From: Spirosoma sp.
GTDB lineage: Bacteria; Bacteroidota; Bacteroidia; Cytophagales; Spirosomataceae
Direction of reading: 5' to 3'
NCBI RefSeq assembly: GCF_026391055.1
Contig: NZ_JAPLET010000003.1
Location: forward strand, 1-64,000
DNA: 64,000 nucleotides
The position numbers were made by a program, and so were the translations under genes. Of this stretch, positions 25,401-34,038 are shown piece by piece; within the stretch, counting starts at the first letter, position 1; each line of letters opens with the position of its first letter. A model generated the notes under the pieces. It searched no databases. It was not told the origin of the DNA and saw only the letters and a list, made by a program, of their open reading frames with translations.

Positions 25401-27474
25401 CCGGCAACCACACCGACCCTAAACCAAATGATATTAACGCGGCCGGAATCGTCGGAGGAACGATCTGTTCCAAAGCGTACACATTGGCCTGATAAATCGG
25501 CTCGTGACGGGCTTTCTCTTCGGCTAGGGCTAATTTCTGCCGAATGTTACCGGATAAGTAAGCATCCCGGTCAATCAGACTGCCCGTTACAGAGTCAATG
25601 AATCCCAAACCGGCGGCTAACAACTGTTCAGTGACATCAGCAACTGACAACCCAAGCCAACCGGTAATGGCCGGTAATGTCAAGCTTCCATAAAACCACA
25701 TTGATAGATTCACCGCATCGGTTATTGACGCAGCCGAAGTAGGATAGGAGAGGGCTACGTTTACCCGCTCCCGGAAAATGGTCGCTTTTTGTAGAACCTG
25801 TTTCCCGTTAACTTTTTCAGGAACTTCTAACGCCTGAACACGGCTGAATTGACCATCAAACGTTTCTAAAAATGACAGATGACGGTTGCCCGTTAACGGA
25901 CCAAAGAAGGCGGCAAACTCATCGTATAGTGTGTTGAGGTGGGTACGCAACACGGCAATCTCCCAATCGTCTTTTCCTTCCCGTTCGGCCTCTAACAAGC
26001 CCGTCAACGTATCGCGGAGCCGAATGTATTGCCGGATAATAGTTGCCTGACTGTACGACCGGCCTTTTATACGTACAACACCTGAAAATAGATCAGCTAG
26101 TTGATTTTCGGCTGGTTTCTCCGTTGGTTGTCCGTTCTGATTCGCCGACAAAAAACCCCTCGGTAATTGGTTGATTGCACACGCTAACCGTTCCACCAAC
26201 TCAGATGGTTGTTCCAAGTAAAGGGTTGGCCGGTCTGCTCTGTAAAGTCCACCCTTGCCCACTTCATCGGCCCAAACCATTTCACCCAGCATCAAATCTG
26301 GCCGCCCGGCGAAGTATTCGTTTACAGACAAATTACTGGTCGTTTCCTCTCCTTCCGCCACTACGGTACGGCTCCGAATACTTATGGTACGTTCAAATGA
26401 ATGACTGGCAAACTGACGGTTTACTCCGTCCCGCCGTTGCAGAAATAGTACGTCAGTCGTTACGCTCGTACCGCTATGGCTCTCGAACGCGCAAGATGGT
26501 AAACGGATAGCTCCAACTAATTCTGTTTCAGCCTGACGGGTTAACCATTGCCGGAACTCAGCCCCGCCCTGATCGAGCGTGCCCGACGAGGTAATAAGTG
26601 CCAACAAACCACCCGGCTTCACTAATCGCGCCGATTTGCCAATGAAATAGTTATGAATTGGGTAGGCAGATATATCGGAGTTTTGCCGGTCATAGACGCT
26701 GTAGGCTCCAAAAGGTACGTTACCAATAACAAGGTCAAACGAGCCGTTAGTTAGATTAGCTTGCTCAAACCCGCCAATCTCGACGGTAGCATCTGGATAC
26801 AGTAGTTGCAGAATTAGCCCAGCAATCGGGTCTTTCTCCACGGCAACCCATTCGGCGCGGTCGTTTACCGAAGGGGGCGAAAATCCCAAAAAATGCCCAA
26901 TACCTGCGCCTGGCTCCAAAATGCGGCAACCTGAAAATCCGAATTGGTCAACGGCTTGCCAAAGAGCGGTAATAAGGGTAGGGGGCGTATAAAAAGCCGT
27001 TAAGCATGAAGCGGCTGCGGCTTGCCGTTCCCCCATCGTCAGCACTTCGTCAATAACCGACAAGTAGCGGCTACCTTCCTCGAACGCAGAAGCCAAACCA
27101 CCCCAGCCCGAAAACTGCACCAATACATCTTTCTCGTTGGCAGTAGTTTCCCGGCTCTCTTTGGCAAGGTGCCTGGCTAACTGGATGGCTTTAACGTTAG
27201 CCTTTATACGTTCGCTTACCGTCCGGGTGTGGAACGTATCAGCGGACAGTTGGTAATTTCGGCTGTTTAACCCCGACTCTACACTCGAAAATGGTAAAAT
27301 GACATTGGGTTTGTCGCTCAAAGGATCGCCCGGTAGACGCTGTATTAAGTCGTCCCCGGTCTGCGATAAAGTCAGCACATTGGCAGATGAGACAAGCCCG
27401 AACAGACTAAGCTGGATACAGTTGGGCGGGCTGACCGTATGCAGGTCAGCGGGGATATGTCGGCGTTGACGCAT
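22417..27474 (-). CDS. N12-class adenine-specific DNA methylase fused to SNF2-like helicase
   Basis: The product has 1685 residues. The N-terminal third is a class I methyltransferase: VQFSGWGGLASAF, motif I LEPGAGIGHFLGF (about 186) and the catalytic motif FDLVIGNVPFGAY (about 250, NVPF in place of NPPY). The C-terminal half is a superfamily 2 helicase: HAVGSGKTYTMITGAMELKR (Walker A, about 858), ALFLDECHKYK (motif II, about 1022), LATGTPISNTMAEAW (motif III, about 1074) and FEQRNGRIIRQGN (motif VI, about 1370), ending in a coiled-coil tail. Such giant proteins are typical of large Bacteroidota plasmids and conjugative elements and are thought to modify or protect transferred DNA. It has its own shared-type promoter and terminator. 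Confidence 0.9.
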   Translation of the reverse strand: MRQRRHIPADLHTVSPPNCIQLSLFGLVSSANVLTLSQTGDDLIQRLPGDPLSDKPNVILPFSSVESGLNSRNYQLSADTFHTRTVSERIKANVKAIQLARHLAKESRETTANEKDVLVQFSGWGGLASAFEEGSRYLSVIDEVLTMGERQAAAASCLTAFYTPPTLITALWQAVDQFGFSGCRILEPGAGIGHFLGFSPPSVNDRAEWVAVEKDPIAGLILQLLYPDATVEIGGFEQANLTNGSFDLVIGNVPFGAYSVYDRQNSDISAYPIHNYFIGKSARLVKPGGLLALITSSGTLDQGGAEFRQWLTRQAETELVGAIRLPSCAFESHSGTSVTTDVLFLQRRDGVNRQFASHSFERTISIRSRTVVAEGEETTSNLSVNEYFAGRPDLMLGEMVWADEVGKGGLYRADRPTLYLEQPSELVERLACAINQLPRGFLSANQNGQPTEKPAENQLADLFSGVVRIKGRSYSQATIIRQYIRLRDTLTGLLEAEREGKDDWEIAVLRTHLNTLYDEFAAFFGPLTGNRHLSFLETFDGQFSRVQALEVPEKVNGKQVLQKATIFRERVNVALSYPTSAASITDAVNLSMWFYGSLTLPAITGWLGLSVADVTEQLLAAGLGFIDSVTGSLIDRDAYLSGNIRQKLALAEEKARHEPIYQANVYALEQIVPPTIPAALISFGLGSVWLPDELVTRFIQETLQLPAVTAIYNNRSRQYEIETPTYFYSSLNQSLGTSNRTALQLIESALNSRSVVITKTITQDGKERSVRDVEATSQAIAAQERLNELFVDFARQHYEPVIEETFNRLYNTHVPRRFARPSFSQYPKANPAISLRDHQFRAVERIKIQDTMLAHAVGSGKTYTMITGAMELKRLGIARKPLLVVQNSTVDDVARSWRLLYPSAVVYVPQRSDLEASGRKRFLQRIATNHFDGIIIPQSFLKLIPDDPASEQAFLQEEINRVEAAVAAASRQTERGPNKSKKSLVKRLNELRLRLEARRLRQADRKKDNILSFDELGIDALFLDECHKYKRLGFFTSRRGIKGIDPAGSEDALSAMFKCRLVQARQGRVVLATGTPISNTMAEAWTMLRFIAPDRLDEARIATFDQFAGAFGQLIASFELTTTGQFKAVSRFARFVNVRQLSELYRAHVDVVLNDDVVEFQRDQTLPTLKDGGFTKIVLQQTESVQAELDAIRERLRWFDGLTGSEKRESSHLPLVLFGQARKATLDIRLLNASNEDEPGSKLNRAAAEILRLYQLSDSYKGTQLVFADVYQSPANLFADEDERLCVGARFNLFDDLKMKLVSEGIPACEVAVCPAEADKREAVFAKVRMGDVRVMLGTSERMGVGVNVQERLVGLHHLDAPNRPTDFEQRNGRIIRQGNAHAAWNMPIEILTYGVDKTLDATAYGRLAIKQKFINQVLKGHLTDDAERGPGMNDISADDDFAAMSFDQMMATLSGSQYALAYAAKQLDLSRLLTARKNWQRDVLDAQMQVERARRTLSVQVPLLPTLQAESAILKTRFITDGEEYRVNEVIIESETHTEKFGGPVQQMLDKMRGQLKRRLTPQAIVTVNRLPLTLTGEIRQDPVSFRNEYVFTYQWGSSLQGEVMSGPGLFQSLRQSVAHAAHLPAQCQQRIERARADEAAFLQKVNEPFRHSEKLAQLETEIAELQEAMLAESEPEVEAVLAE

Positions 27475-27483
27475 CCTGGTTTT

Positions 27484-27600
27484 GCCCGAAGTAACACGTC
27501 GGTGCCGCGCAGAAGTAACACTATAAAAATACCGCTTGTCAGGCGGTATGGCAAGGTTTCAGGAAGATATAGTCGGAGCCTTCGCCCCCTTTCGTTATCC
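27484..27600 (-). promoter_or_regulatory. Shared promoter and leader, copy before the methylase-helicase gene
   Basis: The minus strand has ACGAAAGGGGGCGAAGGCTC, later TATTTTTATAGTGTTAC, TGCGCGGCACCGACGTG and TTACTTCGGGC, with the ATG 9 bp later. It is slightly more diverged than the other two copies, but all blocks are in the same order. Confidence 0.7.
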
Positions 27601-27900
27601 GATTCGTCAACGTGCATTAAAGCATTACAAACGTCGGTTTTCCTAAAAAGTAGATTAAGTACTTTAGGACTCCCTACCTATTCATGAAACAAAACACCTT
27701 TCTTTAAAGCCACATTACAGAGCTGGATTTGGTCATTAACTAACCCAGCAAGCTGATTTGTATGCTACATCTTTAATAGAGCGCCACTCTAGGGCTTAAT
27801 CATTGTGTTGGTAAAGTAGTACATCACGGTTTACACTGGGGTAATCTATACGAAAAAATACCCATCGGGTAGTCTTAACTTCAACTGGAACAATGAATTG

Positions 27901-27927
27901 GGCGAAAACCTACTTTTATCTTGCTTT
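27901..27927 (-). repeat. Distal iteron, left arm of an inverted pair
   Basis: On the minus strand it reads AAGCAAGATAAAAGTAGGTT, matching the origin iteron consensus, and is flanked by GGCGAA on the outer side. It is the reverse complement of 28103-28129 with one mismatch over 27 bp. Confidence 0.75.
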
Positions 27928-28102
27928 TAGATTTGGATAAAGCATCACTAATAATTGATGATTGTCAGCCTCCGTAGTTTTGCCTGTCTATTTGATGGCT
28001 AGAACTCCCTCCCAGGTACAATCATTATTTGGCTAGGCTCGTGCAGTAGTTGATTCACAGGATGTTGTATGTGAAGTTAATATCGAAACCAGCGTCTTCC
28101 TT

Positions 28103-28129
28103 AAAGCAAGATAGAAGTAGGTTTTCGCC
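28103..28129 (+). repeat. Distal iteron, right arm of an inverted pair
   Basis: It reads AAGCAAGATAGAAGTAGGTT and then TTCGCC. It is identical to iteron 1 of the origin array over the 21-bp unit. Confidence 0.8.
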
Positions 28130-28303
28130 GTTGGAGACTGCCAGGAATCTTGCTAAATTTAAATTTTCAGCCTACTGCCCGCTGATTTTGTGCTTAACTA
28201 GTGTGGCTGATTTGCAACGAGCTAATACAAACTGCATCATAAATCGCTGAATTGTATGGTCTGTATGGTTGATAGCCCATGATTTTGACATTATCATTAC
28301 CGA

Positions 28304-28340
28304 TAACGAATTGGGCAGTTATCAACTGCCCAATTCGTTA
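28304..28340. other. Perfect 17-bp-stem hairpin, three-base loop
   Basis: TAACGAATTGGGCAGTT and AACTGCCCAATTCGTTA are perfect reverse complements around ATC. It has no T-run, so it is not a standard terminator. It lies 30 bp from a distal iteron. Confidence 0.7.
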
Positions 28341-28369
28341 AAACCCATTTTTAGCCTGTAAATCTGTAG

Positions 28370-28390
28370 AAACCGACTTTTATCTTGCTT
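28370..28390 (-). repeat. Distal iteron, single copy
   Basis: On the minus strand it reads AAGCAAGATAAAAGTCGGTT, one or two changes from the consensus; the TCGG variant also occurs in origin iteron 2. It lies 40 bp beyond the end of the restriction gene. Confidence 0.7.
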
Positions 28391-28430
28391 AATGTATCAG
28401 GCTATTTTGATCATAGGCATGCAGTAGGAC

Positions 28431-31133
28431 CTACAACTCCCGGATTGTATTTGCCACATCGGCCAGGGTGTTAGCACCTGCAACCTCCTTCGTTTCGAAA
28501 ACCATGAAGTACCGGTAGTCATTGCCTGCTTTGCTTCGCCATAGGTTACCTAGGCGGATCTTCTCGGCCGTGTCCGTATTATCCAAGTGATCGCCTTTGG
28601 TTTCGACTACAATGATCTTACCTCGCTTGGTAACGATAATAAAATCAGGATAATGGTTGATGAAGCCGTTTATCGAGAAGCCTCGACCACGTTCCAGATT
28701 CCGGGTCCAGAAGGCAACGCTCTCCAGATTAGCGATGGCATCGATCACTTTCTCCTCGAACGAATTGATTTTCCCCTCTCGAACATAAAGTGACTTGATG
28801 AGGTCCTTACCCGTCTCAGTTGGTGAAATAGTAGACGGGAACGGGAAAGAAGGCCGTAGAAACAGTTTATCGCGGTCCAGCCAGAGTCCGAATGTCTTCT
28901 CGGCGTAAGTAGTTGTTAAGGCATCAATCTTGGCTTTAATTCGCTGGGTGTAGCTGTATTCCTGAGCTATCAGATCCTGAAATTGTTCCTCCGTTAAGTC
29001 TTCCAGTACCTGACGCACGTACCACTCTACGTCCTTATCAGAAATGGGCTTGAAATTGCCCAGCCGACGCATCATCTGACTTGTCATCGACTTGATTTGA
29101 CCGTCGCGGGTTTGATTCGGCAGAATGTTGGCCAGCAGCGCATCCTTGATCGATCCATCGATATGACTGAAGCGGGGTGTATACTCATTCTTGTTACCTT
29201 CTTCCAGATCAACTTTATACAGTTCCGAATCGACGCTGCCAAAGTCGATGTTGCGGTCTGCTTTTCTCAGGTTAAAATCGGCTAGCAAGGCTTCTTTCTT
29301 CAGCAATACTTCCTCATCACCAAACAGACCCGTAGCTACCCGTTGATAAAACTGCGGCAGCTTTATGGTGGCGGCCAGCGCCTGAAACTGATCTTTGATT
29401 TTGTACTTGTCGACCAGATCAGCCAGGGCAACCGGTAAGGGAGAGGTTTCACCTTCCATTTGTTTCACTCGTTTTTCAAATTCGTCGGCTTCGTCCTGTG
29501 CCTTTTTAACAATGTCGTCAATAACCACATCGGCAGTTGTAGGCGTATCGCCCTCCGAGCCCTGTACATATTGAATGTTGGCCGGGTCAAGATCATCGGC
29601 AGTTGGGGTAGGGGACTCCGTCGGTACGGTCGTACCAGTTCCTGCTGGTGTAGTTCCCGGAAAAGTCAGCAGCAGTTCGAGTGGATCGCCGGTTGGCTTT
29701 GCTTTCTCCGGTTCTGTATTCTCGTCGATAACCCGGTAATCGCGGGCGCTAAAACCGGCCTTGTTCAAGCCATTAACAATGTGTTGCAGGGTTTCTCGAA
29801 ACTTAGACGAAGCCGTTAGTACGAAGCTTAGATTCAGCAGCGGTGATTTATGCTTCATGACATGGGGTTGCCGCAGCACCCGCCCTAGAATCTGCTCCAC
29901 GTCGACCGCCGAGGAGCGGTCGGCCAGCGAAGCCAAGATGTAGGCAAATGGGCAGTCCCAGCCCTCTTTCAGAGCATTCACGGTGATGATATATCGGACC
30001 TGGCAGTCCGATGCCATCAGGTTGATACCCTTCAGCTCGTCGGTGCTGGCCGTTTTGATTTTGATCTGTTCACTGGGTATACCCGCTTTGATCAGCGTTT
30101 CTTTGATCTTCTCAAACGTATGGTTATCCTCCGCTGTCTTTGGCTGGGCCTGAAACAAGACAATAGGCCGGATGTATCGACCGCCCTGTTTGCGCTCTTC
30201 GGTAGCCAATAGTTCGAGCCGGCGTTGCAGACTGAGCGCCGAGTTGATTACCTCGGTGCGCTCGCGCTTCTGGTTGTACACAATCACCGGCAGCTTCACC
30301 ATGTTTTCCTTCTTCAGCTCCAGGGCGTCGACAAAGCTGATAATGTTGCTATTCTTGCGGGGGGTGGCCGTCAGGTCAAGAATGAAGGCTGGGTTCAGGT
30401 TTCGCAGCATCTCTACGCTCAGGTCGCTTTCGGCATTGTGACTTTCATCGACCACAACTACGGGTTGCAATGACCGTATGACGTTAATGACCGCCGTTTC
30501 GTCGATGCCTTCCAAGACGTGGCCGTTGGTGGCCTCAGCGTGGGCAAAACTCAGGTTACTGCCGTTTTCCTGGAAGAGCTTCCGGTCTTCCTTATTCTTG
30601 GCCCGTAATGAGTCGAAACTCATGACAATGATGCTCAACTGCCCCTGCACGGCCGTGGCATTAAACCCGGCACCACTCAACAGGGCTTGCTTGTCGAACA
30701 CTTCGACCCGGTGTTGAAAATGCGAGTTGATCTTTTGCCGATAGGGGTGATCCAGATTGCGCAGGTTTTGAATGGTTTGCTGTAGAATCGCATTGGACGG
30801 TACTAGCCACACGACCACGTTGGCTAGTTGCGCTACTTCGCCCTTGCGCCCTGGCTCGATTTTATCGAAAATTGGGCGCAGCGCATTGCAGGCAATAAAA
30901 GTTTTGCCCCCCGCTGTAGGCACCTTGATACAGACGTGCGGCACGGGATAGCCGCCCGGCGACTGCACGTTGTTTTTGTAGGGTTCGACTATGGTGCCGG
31001 GAAATGGCTTGTAGCCTTTATCAAGCCAGAAATCATAGAATGAGTCACGTACCCGGCCATTGGTGCGTTGTAATTGTTCCAGAAATAAATTCAGGTCGTT
31101 AATCACGCCCTGTTGGTACGATTTAAGCTCCAT
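28431..31133 (-). CDS. Type III restriction enzyme, Res subunit
   Basis: The product has 900 residues when started at the Met in MELKSYQQG (31133), which lies 24 bp after the methylase stop; the upstream start at 31235 overlaps that gene. SF2 helicase motifs: KVPTAGGKTFIACNAL (Walker A, about 75), VVVDESHNAE (motif II, about 226), LDLTATPRK (motif III) and VEQILGRVLRQP (motif VI). The C-terminal nuclease is PD-(D/E)xK: HYPDFIIV (about 824) and IVVETKGD (about 842). With the Mod protein it cuts DNA carrying two unmethylated sites, using ATP-driven movement. It is the second gene of the mod-res operon. Confidence 0.9.
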   Translation of the reverse strand: MELKSYQQGVINDLNLFLEQLQRTNGRVRDSFYDFWLDKGYKPFPGTIVEPYKNNVQSPGGYPVPHVCIKVPTAGGKTFIACNALRPIFDKIEPGRKGEVAQLANVVVWLVPSNAILQQTIQNLRNLDHPYRQKINSHFQHRVEVFDKQALLSGAGFNATAVQGQLSIIVMSFDSLRAKNKEDRKLFQENGSNLSFAHAEATNGHVLEGIDETAVINVIRSLQPVVVVDESHNAESDLSVEMLRNLNPAFILDLTATPRKNSNIISFVDALELKKENMVKLPVIVYNQKRERTEVINSALSLQRRLELLATEERKQGGRYIRPIVLFQAQPKTAEDNHTFEKIKETLIKAGIPSEQIKIKTASTDELKGINLMASDCQVRYIITVNALKEGWDCPFAYILASLADRSSAVDVEQILGRVLRQPHVMKHKSPLLNLSFVLTASSKFRETLQHIVNGLNKAGFSARDYRVIDENTEPEKAKPTGDPLELLLTFPGTTPAGTGTTVPTESPTPTADDLDPANIQYVQGSEGDTPTTADVVIDDIVKKAQDEADEFEKRVKQMEGETSPLPVALADLVDKYKIKDQFQALAATIKLPQFYQRVATGLFGDEEVLLKKEALLADFNLRKADRNIDFGSVDSELYKVDLEEGNKNEYTPRFSHIDGSIKDALLANILPNQTRDGQIKSMTSQMMRRLGNFKPISDKDVEWYVRQVLEDLTEEQFQDLIAQEYSYTQRIKAKIDALTTTYAEKTFGLWLDRDKLFLRPSFPFPSTISPTETGKDLIKSLYVREGKINSFEEKVIDAIANLESVAFWTRNLERGRGFSINGFINHYPDFIIVTKRGKIIVVETKGDHLDNTDTAEKIRLGNLWRSKAGNDYRYFMVFETKEVAGANTLADVANTIREL

Positions 31134-31156
31134 ATAGCACTGGTTGAGCGGGGCAG

Positions 31157-32782
31157 TTACAGCCGGGTAATATCGCGTGGAATTTTCTTGAAAATGATCT
31201 GCTTTTGCTGCAGGTACTCGTCGGGCAACAGACACGAGTCGGCGTAGACGATGTATTGTTCCGCCCGCGTCAGGAACTTACCCAGCAGGTCGTAATCGAG
31301 GGTTGTGGTGGCCTCGGCCTTGTAGCAGAAGTAGTATGCGGTGCCTTCATGCACACCCAACCGATATGGCTCTGGCTGGTGCTCATCGGGTAGGGGTAGG
31401 GATATACCCTTCGTTTCTGTAAACCAGATATACTGCCGGATCTTATTTGTAGGCACCGCTGGATTCAGATTGCCACTATCATCAAAGAGCCGTTCGCCAA
31501 GGATGTAGTAGTCAAAACTCCCCCCGGTGCCTTCTTTGTCGGCATACCCGTTCATCACCCGACGTACCCGCTCTGCGGTAATGGTTTCCGCATAGTCTTC
31601 CATTTCCACCAAGATGAATTTCCGGCTACCACCATCTAGTTTGTTTAGGTTTAAAACTGCATGAGCAGTCGTACCGGAGCCAGCGAAAGAGTCAAGAACA
31701 ACATCATTTTCACCTGCTGCTAATTGCAGAATACGTTCAATCAATTTTGAAGGCTTAGGAGTTGCAAACGTCTCTACATCATGCAATACCTTATTCACTT
31801 CTTTCTTAGCATCCTGCGTATGTCCAACATCGTTGTAAAACCAGAGTGTTTGTGGCACTATTCCACCCTGAACTTCTGATAAGAAGCGCTTGATTGCTGG
31901 AACTCCGTTTCCATCTTTTCCCCACCAGATCCGATTGTCATTGTGTAAGTCCCATAGTTTTTCCTCCGAGTATCGCCAGTAGTTACCTTTTGGTGGCCCT
32001 TCAATTATTCGTCCACTTGGTGTTTTGATAGGATACGTACCTAAACTGTAAAAATTACGAGCTGACAGATCTCCAGGCTTCCAAGGTCCTCGATTATCAT
32101 TATCAGGGTTTTTGTAACGACTGATTTGTTCTGCATTTCGCGACATCAAATTCGGTCGCCACAACTCACCATTTTTACCATATACCAGAATAGAGTCATG
32201 ATCTACCGAGAAATGCTTTGCGGAATTTTTAGGGCTATAATTCTTCTGCCAAATTATATTCGAAATAAAGTTGTTGCCACCGAATATCTCATCACAGATA
32301 AGCTTAAGGTTTGAGTACTCATTATCGTCGATTGATATCCAGACGCTACCATCATTAGCTAATAATCTATACAGCAAGACAAGCCGAGGGTACATCATAC
32401 ACAGCCACTTATCATGTCGACTGAGGTCTTCGCTTTCCTTTCCCACTACTTGGCCAAGCCACTTTTTTAACTTCGGGTCATTGACATTGTCGTTATAAAC
32501 CCAGCTTTCGTTTCCTGTATTGTATGGCGGGTCAATGTAGATGCACTTTACTTTCCCTTCATACTGTGGCAGCAAAGCTTTCAGGGCTTCTAGATTGTCG
32601 CCGTGAATGATTAAATTAGTTGGCTTCTCTGGCTGCGTTTTATTCTCCTTCCCAAAAATTTCCGGTTCATTAATCGGTTTCTCCTCAGCCGAAAAGGTGT
32701 ATTGTTTGTCAAGTACGCGGTAGGGTACGTCGTGATGGTGATTGATAACTTTTTCTTTACCAATCCAATGTAAACTCGGCAT
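31157..32782 (-). CDS. Type III DNA methyltransferase, Mod subunit
   Basis: The product has 541 residues. Motif IV DPPYNTGNE comes first (about residues 84-87), and the SAM-binding motif I LDSFAGSGTTAHAVL follows near 364, the beta-class order expected for Mod. LIIHGDNLEALKAL precedes DPPY, as is normal for the family. The middle segment (about 180-340) is the likely target-recognition region. The enzyme methylates adenine (N6) at an asymmetric site and provides recognition to the Res subunit. It is the first gene of the operon and is divergent from the DUF1016 gene across about 130 bp. Confidence 0.92.
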   Translation of the reverse strand: MPSLHWIGKEKVINHHHDVPYRVLDKQYTFSAEEKPINEPEIFGKENKTQPEKPTNLIIHGDNLEALKALLPQYEGKVKCIYIDPPYNTGNESWVYNDNVNDPKLKKWLGQVVGKESEDLSRHDKWLCMMYPRLVLLYRLLANDGSVWISIDDNEYSNLKLICDEIFGGNNFISNIIWQKNYSPKNSAKHFSVDHDSILVYGKNGELWRPNLMSRNAEQISRYKNPDNDNRGPWKPGDLSARNFYSLGTYPIKTPSGRIIEGPPKGNYWRYSEEKLWDLHNDNRIWWGKDGNGVPAIKRFLSEVQGGIVPQTLWFYNDVGHTQDAKKEVNKVLHDVETFATPKPSKLIERILQLAAGENDVVLDSFAGSGTTAHAVLNLNKLDGGSRKFILVEMEDYAETITAERVRRVMNGYADKEGTGGSFDYYILGERLFDDSGNLNPAVPTNKIRQYIWFTETKGISLPLPDEHQPEPYRLGVHEGTAYYFCYKAEATTTLDYDLLGKFLTRAEQYIVYADSCLLPDEYLQQKQIIFKKIPRDITRL

Positions 32783-32912
32783 AAAAAGGGCTACGACCAG
32801 CTATTTATAAGATCATCAAAAATAGCCTATTTTGCGCTATTTCTTCGGTTATCTTGTCGGTAGGCCGGTTGTTTGGCTGTATATTGATGATCGTTATCCC
32901 CCTTTCCTACCT

Positions 32913-34004
32913 ATGCAATTTACGGAGTTGATTACCACGTTGGCCAATGTGCATCAGCGACTTAGTCAGCAAGCCATTCGCCAGGCCGACCAGTTAATGA
33001 CCCTTCGTAACTGGCTCATTGGTTTTCATATTGTCGAATACGAACAGCACGGCGATGACCGGGCCACATACGGGCAGAACCCAATACCGAAGATCGCACA
33101 AGCGATGAAGCAACAGCAGGTACGCGGCTTTTCCGATCGTAACCTGTACCTGTTCAAAAACTTCTATCTGGCCTACCCAAACATTTTGCAGTTCTTAACT
33201 GCAAAATTTCAATTACCTGATTTTGAGCAAATTGAACAAAAGGCACTAAGCCGATACGTACCACCAGCCAACGTACCTGACATTAACTACGCGCTCCTGT
33301 TCGAGCGGCTTACGTTCACCCACTTTGTCGAGTTGCTCAAGGTCGATGATCCACTTCGCCGACGGTTTTATGAAGTAGAAGCGCTCAGAAATGCCTGGAA
33401 AGTACACGAGTTGAATCGAGCCATTACCACCCTTCTGGCGGAACGAACTGGCCTGTCGACCGATAAATCGGCGGTTATCTCGCGCGTTAAAGACGATCAG
33501 CCAGCTGGAATATCCGACTACATCCGGAATCCCTACCTGTTGGAGTTTCTGCAGTTCGAGGAGAAAGCCGAGTACTCCGAAAATGACCTGGAAGGAGCCA
33601 TCATCGACCATTTACAAGACTTTCTGTTGGAGCTTGGGCGTGGGTTCTGCTTTGAAGCCCGTCAGAAACGAATCAGTTTCGACAACCGGCACTATCGGAT
33701 CGATTTAGTCTTTTACCATCGAATCCTGCGTTGCCACGTGCTTATTGACCTCAAAATCGGCGAGTTCGATCATGCCGATGCCGGCCAGATGAATATGTAT
33801 TTGAACTACTATGCCGACAATGAATCAACCCCTCACGACAACCCGCCGGTGGGACTGATTCTCTGCGCCAGCAAGAACAACGCCTTAGTCAAGTATACCA
33901 CCAGCGGTTTGGCCCACGACATCTTCGTATCGCAATATTTGACCAACCTGCCTGACAAAGAACAGCTCCAGGCATTCATCGAGCGTGAAAGTCAGGGATT
34001 GTAA
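32913..34004 (+). CDS. DUF1016/YhcG-type PD-(D/E)xK nuclease
   Basis: The product has 363 residues from the Met at 32913; the longer frame from 32832 adds an unlikely leader. The N-terminal domain (VHQRLSQQAIRQADQLMTLR, NWLIGFHIVEYEQHGDDRA, FSDRNLYLFKNFYLAYP) is DUF1016_N. The C-terminal YhcG nuclease has YRIDLVFYHR (Asp, about 262) and VLIDLKIGEFDHADAGQMNM (DLK, about 278), then YLNYYADNE. These proteins are PDDEXK nucleases often found in restriction and other defence loci. It is divergent from the type III operon, so it may be an accessory or separate defence gene. Confidence 0.88.
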   Translation: MQFTELITTLANVHQRLSQQAIRQADQLMTLRNWLIGFHIVEYEQHGDDRATYGQNPIPKIAQAMKQQQVRGFSDRNLYLFKNFYLAYPNILQFLTAKFQLPDFEQIEQKALSRYVPPANVPDINYALLFERLTFTHFVELLKVDDPLRRRFYEVEALRNAWKVHELNRAITTLLAERTGLSTDKSAVISRVKDDQPAGISDYIRNPYLLEFLQFEEKAEYSENDLEGAIIDHLQDFLLELGRGFCFEARQKRISFDNRHYRIDLVFYHRILRCHVLIDLKIGEFDHADAGQMNMYLNYYADNESTPHDNPPVGLILCASKNNALVKYTTSGLAHDIFVSQYLTNLPDKEQLQAFIERESQGL

Positions 34005-34038
34005 GGAGCAAGTAATGACAACGATTAATGATTGATCA

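Larger units (their letters stand above)
27618..28430. other. 800-bp non-coding block carrying distal iterons and a perfect hairpin
   Basis: No gene is supported here. The block holds three iteron-type sequences (27901-27927, 28103-28129 and 28370-28390) and a 17-bp-stem hairpin (28304-28340). A short frame (28050-28250) overlaps an iteron and is not protein-like. The block separates the methylase-helicase promoter from the end of the type III restriction gene. Confidence 0.6.

Noticed and set aside
31205-31393. Plus-strand ORFs inside the type III mod/res and methylase-helicase genes
   Set aside because: They are shadows of long, clearly coding minus-strand frames.
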